Source of the DNA: Acidobacteriota bacterium
GTDB lineage: Bacteria; Acidobacteriota; Terriglobia; Terriglobales; Acidobacteriaceae
Direction of reading: 5' to 3'
Assembly (NCBI GenBank): GCA_003225595.1
Contig: QIAR01000193.1
Coordinates: forward strand, 1 to 8,057
DNA: 8,057 nucleotides
Shown: piece after piece, positions 1 through 5,882 of the stretch
Position numbering within the stretch: the first letter of the stretch is position 1
How the letters are laid out: every line of letters starts with the position of its first letter
Made by a program: the position numbers and the translations under genes
Notes under the pieces: model-generated
Told to the model about the DNA's origin: nothing
Database searches by the model: none
Seen by the model: the letters and a program-made list of their open reading frames with translations, nothing else

Positions 1-586
1 GCTCGTACGCGGTTTGATCAGGTGGCGGCCCACTTTGCGAGGCCGAGCAACGGGCCAGCACAACCGAAGCTTTGCCAAACCGCTCCAGCTTGATACGGCT
101 GGCCGGAGTGTTCGCGTGGAGCATGGCGGCGGGACTGGTCACCGATGAGGCGCTGTCTTCCACCGAGAGCTGCATGAGATCCTTGGGATCGCGCACGCGA
201 AAGACCATTGTCTCCACCATATTCCTCGGATCCACACTGAAGGAATACTGCACGCTGCTGAACAATGCCTGTATCGAAAATTCGCGGCGGATGCGCACGT
301 AGTTCGCGCTGGAGGATTCGGAGGACGTCAGCGCGCCCACTCCAGCCTGCAACAATGCCGGATTTTCAGAAAGTGTGGAATGGCCGCGGTCGACCTCGAA
401 ATCTTCACTGAACAGCGGTTGCTTGGGTACCCGTGCCAGAGCGGAGGCGATCTCTTTCTGCTCTTCCGCCGACGGCGCACAGACGTTGATCACGTTTACC
501 TTGACCGGCGGCTGCGACTGCCGCTGCGCCCAAGTCAGAGCTGCCAAAACTACGCAGCATATGATCACTAGATATTTAGGAGGCAC
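1..586 (-). CDS. Exported protein of unknown function (N-terminal part, runs off left edge)
   Basis: An uninterrupted minus-strand frame of 195 codons is open to the window edge, so the C-terminus is missing. I place the start at the GTG at 584-586, because an in-frame TAA at 596-598 lies just upstream. From there the protein begins MPPKYLVIICCVVLAALTWAQ, a convincing Sec signal peptide (Lys4, hydrophobic 5-19, cleavage after Ala20 in a TWA motif). A second in-frame GTG at 566-568 would remove most of the n-region. No strong ribosome binding site precedes either. The overlapping ATG at 592-594 is in another frame and stops after eight codons. The mature part has Cys36 and Cys180, which could form a disulfide in the envelope. 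It is rich in short alternating hydrophobic/charged stretches (for example YVRIRREFSIQALFSSVQYS) that suggest beta strands. I do not recognise a family. It is divergent from the phosphatase gene and shares its upstream region. That the frame is real is well supported; its function is unknown. Confidence 0.72.
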   Translation of the reverse strand, partial: MPPKYLVIICCVVLAALTWAQRQSQPPVKVNVINVCAPSAEEQKEIASALARVPKQPLFSEDFEVDRGHSTLSENPALLQAGVGALTSSESSSANYVRIRREFSIQALFSSVQYSFSVDPRNMVETMVFRVRDPKDLMQLSVEDSASSVTSPAAMLHANTPASRIKLERFGKASVVLARCSASQSGPPPDQTAYE

Positions 587-718
587 GGCGGCATTTTAAC
601 AGGGTACGGACACTCGGCATCGGGCTTCACTCGGCGGGGACCCCGGTGAGTACGGCAGGTGTAATCAGAAAAAAGTTGGCTATCGTTGGGATGCCGACCT
701 GGCATTCGCCAATATTTC

Positions 719-730
719 TGCCCCGGGGCA
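719..730. repeat. Perfect 12-base palindrome TGCCCCGGGGCA
   Basis: The sequence equals its own reverse complement across all 12 bases. It lies in the divergent gap about 75 bases upstream of the TATAAT element. A palindrome with no loop suits a dimeric DNA-binding protein better than an RNA hairpin. The flanks are AT-rich (AATATTTC on the left, CATTTT on the right), so the GC core stands out. Chance is possible in GC-rich DNA, and no regulator is identified. Confidence 0.45.
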
Positions 731-737
731 CATTTTG

Positions 738-756
738 GCACCAAACGATATGGTGC
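738..756. repeat. Inverted repeat GCACCA-N7-TGGTGC
   Basis: Six-base perfect arms are separated by AACGATA. It sits eight bases to the right of the 12-base palindrome and about 50 bases upstream of the putative -10 box. The spacing would suit a repressor or activator half-site pair on one DNA face plus a turn, but this is positional inference. Confidence 0.35.
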
Positions 757-805
757 GGGAAACCAGCCTGCAGGTGCGAGACGCCCCTATCCCACATCTC
801 CCATC

Positions 806-811
806 TATAAT
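806..811 (+). promoter_or_regulatory. Putative -10 box (TATAAT) for the phosphatase gene
   Basis: A perfect sigma-70 -10 consensus lies upstream of the phosphatase. Seventeen bases further upstream the hexamer is GCCCCT, a poor -35, and there is no extended -10 TGn. Activity may therefore need an activator, for which the dyads at 719-756 are candidates. Transcription would begin near 818. That puts the ATG at 827 only about nine bases into the transcript (near-leaderless), whereas the alternative ATG at 884 would have a leader of about 66 bases. Confidence 0.4.
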
Positions 812-826
812 CAATGCCGGCAAATT

Positions 827-3019
827 ATGCAGCTCTCCTATCACGATCTGCGTCTCAAGTTAAGCGCGCAGGGATTGTGGCCGATGGGTCGCCTGGCGCG
901 AATTGCTTGGTATGTGCTGGGGCTGGACCTGCTCCTATTCGTCCTACAAAAACTGCTGGGACTCTTCAAATTATCGTGGGGCGACAGCCTGGGGGGCTGG
1001 GTCAGTTTCCTGAGTCTTGTCGCGATCGTCCTCTTCTGTACGCTTGCCTTTCGATGGCTCAAAGCAAAAATCCTGTGGCGACTTCGGAACCGCCTGATTG
1101 TCACCCACATATTTATCGGTGTGATCCCAGTGGTCCTGCTGGTGGGTATGGCCTTGATCACGATGTACCTGTTTGCCGGGCAATTCGCCAGCTTTGTCGT
1201 GACTTCGGAAATCCATTCGCAACTCCGCAGCATGGGGTCGGTCAACGCGGCATTTGCTAATGAGCTTGCAGCCAGGCTGGAGCGCGGTCAAACGCCAATG
1301 GCTGAATCGCTAGAGGGACTGCGAAAACGTGACCGGACCTGGGCACATCGTCAGGTCTGCGCCTGGTATGGAGGCAAAGCGCTTCCCGTTTGCTCTGGTC
1401 CTCAGGGCGGCACTCCCTTCGCGCTGCCATCGTTCCTTAGCGCCCAATTCGGCGAGATCGTACGCGACCGAGGCCAGCTTTATCTCCGGGCCGCCACGGT
1501 TCTGCCCATGGCAGCACAAAAGCTCACCGTGGTCTGCAGCGAAGCCCTGGACAAAGATCTGGTGGATAAGATTGCAGCGGACTTGGGCGAGATCACTCTC
1601 TATGCCTCCGGATTTGATGCGCAAAAACCGGGACAGCCGGTGAAGCCAAATCCCTCCGGTCTGCAGGTTTCTGGAGAAGAGAAAAAAAAGAAAGAAGGAG
1701 TCGCCGTTCGCCAAAGTAATGGCGAGACGCTGGTGGAGGGCGACAACGAACAAATCCGCCCTACTTTTATCGCAGGTGCTGTGCCGCCTTCGACCGGCGC
1801 CCTGGATCGCGAGATCACTTTTGGGACGCCGCTTCCCGTCATCGCATGGGAAACCGGCGAGCATCAGCGAGCAGGCGCGCTGGTGCGGGTGCAGACGCGC
1901 CCTTCGGTCCTCTACAGCCGCTTGTTCGCTGCGCTGGGAGACTTCGCCAAGGGAGTGGAATACATCCTCTTCTTCGTCGCGATCTTCTTCGCGATAATTG
2001 AACTAGTGGCTCTGCTGGTGGGCACGCGCCTTACGCGCACCATCACCAGCGCCGTGGCTCAACTCTATAAGGCCACGAAACACATCGATCAAGGCGATTT
2101 CAGCCATCGCATTCCGGTGAAATCAAGCGACCAGCTTGCCGAGTTGGCCAACTCGTTCAACTCGATGACGGCATCGATCGAAAGACTGATCATTGAGCAG
2201 AAGGAAAAGCAACGCCTCGAGAACGAACTGGTTATCGCTCAGGAAGTGCAGGCCCAGCTCTTTCCAAAGGAGGTATCGCAACTGGAATCGCTGGAAGTGC
2301 ACGGTTTCTGCCGGCCCGCGCGCACTGTAAGCGGAGATTATTATGACTTTCTCTCGCTGAACTCCGACAAGCTAGTCCTGGCGGTGGGAGACATCAGCGG
2401 AAAAGGTATTTCCGCAGCCCTGCTGATGGCCACTATTCACTCCGCAGTACGGGCTTACAGTCTGCAAGACATGCCGCTTCTACGCGAACCTGTCGCCGTG
2501 GGCGCAGCAGCGGGTTCGGGAATGATGATGGCCTCAGGTTTGTCGACCTCGGAAATTTCACCTGCCACATTGCTTTCCTTGCTCAACCACCAGTTGTACG
2601 ACAGCACCCCACTCGAGAAGTACGCAACGTTGTTTCTGGGACTCTACGATGGCCAATCACGCAGGCTGACCTACAGCAATGGCGGACACCTTCCGCCAAT
2701 CATCATCAGCGAGGACGGAACCCTTCGTCGGCTCGACCGCGGCGGCACAGTTGTAGGACTGTTCGACAACATGTCATATGAAGAGAGTTCGGTGCAGCTC
2801 GAGCCTGGTGAAATCTTACTCGCCTACAGCGACGGCGTAACAGAACCGGAAAATGATTATGGTGAGTTCGGCGAGGCGCGGCTGATCCAACTCGTAAGCG
2901 AGAATCGTCACTTGCCTTTGGTGCGCATCACCGAGGCGGTCACCGCAGCCGTGGACGATTGGATTGGCCCCAAGGAACAGCCAGACGATGTCACGCTCGT
3001 GCTAGCGAGAGCGCGATAA
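827..3019 (+). CDS. Membrane-anchored SpoIIE/RsbU-type PP2C serine/threonine phosphatase with HAMP domain
   Basis: The 730-residue product is a transmembrane receptor with a cytoplasmic PP2C-like phosphatase. Family members dephosphorylate STAS anti-sigma antagonists in partner-switching pathways. Hydrophobic segments lie near 25-45, 55-73 and 86-113. A presumed extracytoplasmic region spans about 115-375, with a Lys-rich linker at 284-290. TM4 is at about 377-399, HAMP at about 399-455 (ending near NSFNSMTASIERL), and a short coiled coil (EKQRLENELVIAQEVQAQLFP) leads into the catalytic domain. Metal-binding motifs are intact: SGDYYDF with Asp504, VGDISGKG with Asp522, SNGGH at 617-621, SDGVTE with Asp669, and DDVTLVLAR with Asp720/Asp721. 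An Ala/Gly/Met-rich insertion (about 556-574) lies inside the phosphatase fold. The ATG at 827 follows the TATAAT closely but has no ribosome binding site. The ATG at 884 (residue 20) has AGGGA nine bases upstream and is a real alternative. The upstream TTG at 686 is unlikely. Partner proteins are not in the window. Confidence 0.93.
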   Translation: MQLSYHDLRLKLSAQGLWPMGRLARIAWYVLGLDLLLFVLQKLLGLFKLSWGDSLGGWVSFLSLVAIVLFCTLAFRWLKAKILWRLRNRLIVTHIFIGVIPVVLLVGMALITMYLFAGQFASFVVTSEIHSQLRSMGSVNAAFANELAARLERGQTPMAESLEGLRKRDRTWAHRQVCAWYGGKALPVCSGPQGGTPFALPSFLSAQFGEIVRDRGQLYLRAATVLPMAAQKLTVVCSEALDKDLVDKIAADLGEITLYASGFDAQKPGQPVKPNPSGLQVSGEEKKKKEGVAVRQSNGETLVEGDNEQIRPTFIAGAVPPSTGALDREITFGTPLPVIAWETGEHQRAGALVRVQTRPSVLYSRLFAALGDFAKGVEYILFFVAIFFAIIELVALLVGTRLTRTITSAVAQLYKATKHIDQGDFSHRIPVKSSDQLAELANSFNSMTASIERLIIEQKEKQRLENELVIAQEVQAQLFPKEVSQLESLEVHGFCRPARTVSGDYYDFLSLNSDKLVLAVGDISGKGISAALLMATIHSAVRAYSLQDMPLLREPVAVGAAAGSGMMMASGLSTSEISPATLLSLLNHQLYDSTPLEKYATLFLGLYDGQSRRLTYSNGGHLPPIIISEDGTLRRLDRGGTVVGLFDNMSYEESSVQLEPGEILLAYSDGVTEPENDYGEFGEARLIQLVSENRHLPLVRITEAVTAAVDDWIGPKEQPDDVTLVLARAR
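1673..1726 (+). other. Candidate -1 programmed frameshift signal (A AAA AAG)
   Basis: Within the phosphatase gene, codons 286-288 read AAA AAA AAG, so the heptamer A AAA AAG (1684-1690) is in exactly the zero-frame phase needed for tandem -1 slippage. This is the slippery sequence of E. coli dnaX. GGAG at 1673-1676 is a Shine-Dalgarno-like element seven bases upstream. Downstream, TCGCC at 1708-1712 can pair with GGCGA at 1721-1725 (loop of eight, plus a G-U pair); TCGCC at 1701-1705 is an alternative 5' arm. In the -1 frame, translation would add ERRSRRSPK and stop at TAA (1717-1719). The result would be a product of about 297 residues without TM4, HAMP or phosphatase. The site sits in a 28-base all-purine run (1673-1700) containing A8, where polymerase slippage is also possible. 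The hairpin is weak and Lys-rich linkers can give such runs by chance. Confidence 0.35.
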
Positions 3020-3053
3020 GCGGAGCGAAACACCAGACTCAAAACCCAAAAAG
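3020..3053. other. Short convergent intergenic gap without terminator
   Basis: Only 34 bases separate the stop codons of the phosphatase (plus) and the histidine kinase (minus). The gap is A/C-rich with no stem-loop and no T-run on either strand. Transcripts probably end by another mechanism or read into each other's 3' ends, producing antisense RNA. That consequence is inferred. Confidence 0.5.
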
Positions 3054-5672
3054 TTAGCCCGTAAGCATTTCGTGAACTTTGCGGACCAGATCCTGCACAG
3101 GAAACGGCTTCTGCAGAAACGATGTCTGGCCGTCGGTGACGATCTTGGGGATTGCGTCGCTAGCGTAACCAGAAACGAACACAACCTTCAGCCCGGGCAG
3201 CCGGAGGCGCAGGTGCTCCACTAGTTCGTCGCCAGCCATGCCGGGCATAATGACATCACTCACGAGTAGGTCGATTTTGCCGGAATGGCTGGTCACAAGT
3301 TGAAGAGCCTCCTCGCCACAGCCCGCCGAGAGCACGTTGTAACCTTGTTCATGAAGCACTTCCCACGCCAGTCGGCGGACCGCCGAATCATCTTCCACCA
3401 GCAGAACGGTTCCTGATCCCTTTGGCGCGGGCTCAACTAGAAGCGGTTCAAACGCGGGTTCCAGCTTTCCTTCCGCACGCGGTAGGTAAATTTCGAAAGT
3501 TGACCCCCGCCCCGGCTCGCTAAACACGGAAATGTGACCACCGCTTTGCTGCACAATGCCGTATACCGTGGCGAGTCCCAGGCCCGTTCCCTTGCCAATT
3601 TCCTTGGTAGTGAAGAAAGGCTCGAAGATTTTGGCTCGAGTCTCGGCGTCCATGCCGATGCCGGTGTCACTCACGGCCAGCATGACATAAGGACCCGGAA
3701 CCAGGGAGGCGTCCTGGCGGGCTGCGGTGTGGTCCAGTTGGAGATTCTTTGTTTCCAAACTGAGGCGGCCGCCAGTGGGCATGGCATCGCAGGCATTGAC
3801 AGCCAGATTCATGATGACCTGTTCCATCTGCATGGGGTCTGCGCGCACAAGCCATAAATCCGGCTGGCTCCGTATTACAAGTTCGATGTCCTCCCGGATC
3901 AAGCTCGGGAGCATCCGGTCCATCTCGCCGACAACCATACTCAGATCCAGCACTCGGGGAGAGAGCACTTGCTTGCGTCCGAATGCCAGCAATTGCTGGG
4001 TCAAAGCTGCCGCACGCTCGGTCGCATGAAGAACCCGCTCCAATTCCTTACGCGCCGGATGTTCGGGTGAAAAACGGCGCAGCAGAATTTCGCTGTATCC
4101 GTGGATGACTGAAAGGAGATTGTTAAAATCGTGCGCGATGCCTCCCGCGAGGCGGCCAATGGCTTCCATTTTCTGCGCTTGGCGAAGCTGGGCTTCCAGG
4201 CGCCGCTGCTCAGTCACCTCGCGTTGTGTCCCCCAAATACGAACCAGGAATCCCTTTTCGACGACTCCGGTGACGTTATTCAGAAAATAGCGATGGTGAC
4301 CGTGCTCATCTTTCTCCAGCGACTCGCCATCCAATATCCGATATCCAGATCGAAGGAAATTCCGGACGAGTTCCAAATTCTTTGGTTCGGAAACATGAAA
4401 CAGTTCACGCACTGCCACGCCTCGGAGCTGCTCGGCCGAGCCGAATCCCCGAAGTCGCGCCAGAGCTTCGTTGCATTCGTCGATAACCACAGTGCGGTAC
4501 AAATGATCCATTTGCTCAGCTTCGGGGAGTGAGAGGGAGAGAGGCTCTTGCAGCTCGCAGCGCCAGATCCCCTCAGTACTCTGCCTGATGTAGGCTCGAT
4601 AGCGCTCCTCGTCGCGCCCCCGTTCCTGCTCAGTGCGTTCCAGGTCTGCCAACATTCGGTTGATCACCGTCGAGAGCCGGGACAACTCGTCGTTGCCCTC
4701 GGTCACAACTCGTGCCGAAAGATCGCCGCGCGCTCCGATGGCAGCGACATTCTTCCCCAGCCCAATCAATCGCGAGAGCACCAGCCTTTCCAGCAGAAAC
4801 AGCGTAACCATACTGAATACAACCCCAACCACCAGCGCCGCAGCCATCAGGTAAGTCTCGGCATTCTTTCCTTCCGCATAAATTCTTCGTGGAACACGGA
4901 TACCGAGTATGAGCGCGGGTTGACCATCAATCCCGTTAATCAGCTCATATCCGGCAATGGACTTTTCATCCAAGGTCTGCGTCGCGATCGGCGTTAATCT
5001 CGAGAGCGAGCTCTGAATCTTCTGGAAATCGGGTGGGAGTTGGGGATCATCAACGCCGTGGACCTGCAGGTCCAAACGCGTCAACAACGAGAGACGATGG
5101 ATTTCGTTCGCGTCCAGCCGTCGGCCCATGATGAGCGTGCCTCGCGGCGGTCCCTCGCCGGAAGACTTCAGGATGGGAGAAGCTGCAACCATCATGGGGC
5201 CATCGGGCAATACCATGATGCCGCTTACAGTGCGCTCGGCCCCCGGACGCCCTATCAAAACACCAGGTTGGAGAATCTTCTGCTCGAGTTCACGCTGGAT
5301 TCGGGGATCCAGGGGGTGACCAGCGAGACGCTCGTATACCGCCTGATCGGAAGAATTCAAATAGATCACCAGGCTGATCCGGAGTTCGGTCAAGATCGCG
5401 GTGGGAAAATTGGAGGCCAGAAATCTCCGGTTGAGATGTTGGACGAATTCGTAGGCCTTGTCCCAGACGCTGTCATCGTGAACAATAGTGCTGAGTTGAT
5501 CGATCTCGCTTTGCAGAGCCGTCGAGGTCCGCTGCACCTGCTGACGAGTAATTTGGGTTTCAAAATCAGAGAAGCGCCGCAGCAGGGTCAGACGGGTGAG
5601 GACGAAAAATGCCAGAAGCAGCCCTACCAAGGTGGTCCCAATGATGACCAGTGTCTTGCGGCGCAGTGTCAC
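3054..5672 (-). CDS. Hybrid sensor histidine kinase (CHASE4-HAMP-PAS-HisKA-HATPase-REC)
   Basis: The 872-residue product senses an extracytoplasmic signal and autophosphorylates on histidine. In order: TM1 about 7-29; CHASE4-like domain about 30-270 with the typical DDSVWDKAYEF (66-76); TM2 272-294; HAMP to about 346; PAS about 356-485 (STEGIWRCEL through WGTQREVT); HisKA with GGIAHDFNN, phosphoacceptor His514; HATPase with N-box NLAVNACDA (622-630), DTGIGM (669-674), FEPFFTTK (683-690) and GKGTGLGL (693-700); REC with EDD (760-762), phosphoacceptor Asp806, Ser834 and Lys855 (LQKPF). No Hpt domain is visible. I chose GTG 5670-5672 because GGGAG lies five bases upstream and the resulting MTLRRKTLVIIGTTLVGLLL matches the usual N-terminus of CHASE4 receptors. 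In-frame alternatives are ATG 5718-5720 and TTG 5820-5822, which add a non-membrane extension. It is convergent with the phosphatase. Its output partner is unknown. Confidence 0.95.
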   Translation of the reverse strand: MTLRRKTLVIIGTTLVGLLLAFFVLTRLTLLRRFSDFETQITRQQVQRTSTALQSEIDQLSTIVHDDSVWDKAYEFVQHLNRRFLASNFPTAILTELRISLVIYLNSSDQAVYERLAGHPLDPRIQRELEQKILQPGVLIGRPGAERTVSGIMVLPDGPMMVAASPILKSSGEGPPRGTLIMGRRLDANEIHRLSLLTRLDLQVHGVDDPQLPPDFQKIQSSLSRLTPIATQTLDEKSIAGYELINGIDGQPALILGIRVPRRIYAEGKNAETYLMAAALVVGVVFSMVTLFLLERLVLSRLIGLGKNVAAIGARGDLSARVVTEGNDELSRLSTVINRMLADLERTEQERGRDEERYRAYIRQSTEGIWRCELQEPLSLSLPEAEQMDHLYRTVVIDECNEALARLRGFGSAEQLRGVAVRELFHVSEPKNLELVRNFLRSGYRILDGESLEKDEHGHHRYFLNNVTGVVEKGFLVRIWGTQREVTEQRRLEAQLRQAQKMEAIGRLAGGIAHDFNNLLSVIHGYSEILLRRFSPEHPARKELERVLHATERAAALTQQLLAFGRKQVLSPRVLDLSMVVGEMDRMLPSLIREDIELVIRSQPDLWLVRADPMQMEQVIMNLAVNACDAMPTGGRLSLETKNLQLDHTAARQDASLVPGPYVMLAVSDTGIGMDAETRAKIFEPFFTTKEIGKGTGLGLATVYGIVQQSGGHISVFSEPGRGSTFEIYLPRAEGKLEPAFEPLLVEPAPKGSGTVLLVEDDSAVRRLAWEVLHEQGYNVLSAGCGEEALQLVTSHSGKIDLLVSDVIMPGMAGDELVEHLRLRLPGLKVVFVSGYASDAIPKIVTDGQTSFLQKPFPVQDLVRKVHEMLTG

Positions 5673-5882
5673 AAATACTCCCAACCCTCCCAAAACCGGG
5701 GACCACTCAGCTATTCGCATCACTCGCCGAGGCGAGCCATTGTATTCGCACGCGGCGTTCAGTAGCGAACACAGCGGCGCTGACTGGCGAACTGACGCGA
5801 TTAGGGGTTCTCGGAAATTCAACTTCGGAAAAGCGACTAGTTCGGATCAGCGACAGCCTTGGAAGGACTGCGAGCCGGAAAT
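5673..5882. promoter_or_regulatory. Upstream region of the histidine kinase gene
   Basis: This 210-base gap lies between the kelch stop and the preferred kinase GTG. On the minus strand it contains a TACAAT hexamer (5744 down to 5739, five of six matches to a -10) with no good -35. Next to it is a 14-base dyad, CTCGCC-GA-GGCGAG, at 5723-5736. TTTCCGA occurs twice as a direct repeat near 5810-5835. If the kinase starts at 5672, the dyad lies about 50 bases inside its leader, where it could act as an operator or a small hairpin. No clear terminator follows the kelch gene, so read-through into the kinase is possible. Confidence 0.3.
5723..5736. repeat. 14-base dyad CTCGCC-GA-GGCGAG
   Basis: Perfect six-base arms are separated by two bases. 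It sits immediately downstream, in the kinase transcription direction, of the TACAAT hexamer and just upstream of the alternative kinase ATG at 5718-5720. The position fits a repressor operator overlapping the start of transcription. As RNA, a two-base loop is too tight for the full stem. No binding protein is known from this window. Confidence 0.4.

Larger units (their letters stand above)
587..826. promoter_or_regulatory. Divergent intergenic region with three dyad elements
   Basis: This 240-base gap separates the outward-facing starts of the exported protein and the phosphatase. It should carry both promoters. Three dyad-symmetric elements crowd 691-756: ATGCC/GGCAT (691-695 and 701-705), a perfect 12-base palindrome TGCCCCGGGGCA (719-730), and GCACCA/TGGTGC (738-743 and 751-756, loop of seven). 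An SbfI-like CCTGCAGG palindrome lies at 767-774. An upstream in-frame TTG at 686 keeps the phosphatase frame open across these elements, but the implied protein segment (Cys-, Pro- and Arg-rich, no family resemblance) argues that this stretch is not translated. I see no convincing minus-strand promoter for the leftward gene and no factor-independent terminator. Regulatory meaning is inferred from position and symmetry only. Confidence 0.4.

Noticed and set aside
636..646. CGGGGACCCCG as a terminator stem
   Set aside because: The arms are separated by one base, so no RNA hairpin can form, and there is no following T-run on either strand.
686..826. N-terminal extension of the phosphatase from TTG 686
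   Set aside because: The 47 added residues are Cys/Pro/Arg-rich, the DNA is packed with dyads and a TATAAT, and no ribosome binding site precedes the TTG.
814..1260. A 148-codon plus-strand frame starting at ATG 814
   Set aside because: It overlaps the phosphatase in another frame; the phosphatase frame has TM segments and later conserved motifs, while this one is Pro/Arg/Ala-rich with no recognisable feature.
1310..1864. A 184-codon minus-strand frame inside the phosphatase gene
   Set aside because: It is antisense to a gene with clear domains, its translation is low-complexity (poly-Phe from the A8 tract) and it has no ribosome binding site.
1719..1997. Internal start at ATG 1719 after the GAAGGAG at 1694-1700
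   Set aside because: The spacing from the Shine-Dalgarno-like element is about 18 bases, too long, and the frame is an Arg/Ser-rich shadow of the phosphatase.
3020..3053. Bidirectional terminator between the convergent genes
   Set aside because: No inverted repeat is present in the 34 bases; only A/C-rich sequence is seen.
5040..5765. A 241-codon plus-strand open frame opposite the kinase sensor region
   Set aside because: It lies fully antisense to the CHASE4/TM coding frame, has Gln/Ser/Arg-rich composition with no domain or signal, and is explained by codon bias of the real gene.
5673..5822. 50-residue extension of the histidine kinase from TTG 5822 or ATG 5720
   Set aside because: The GTG at 5672 has GGGAG at good spacing and gives the N-terminus usual for CHASE4 receptors; the extension has no domain and crosses a dyad and a -10-like hexamer. 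ATG 5720 cannot be fully excluded.
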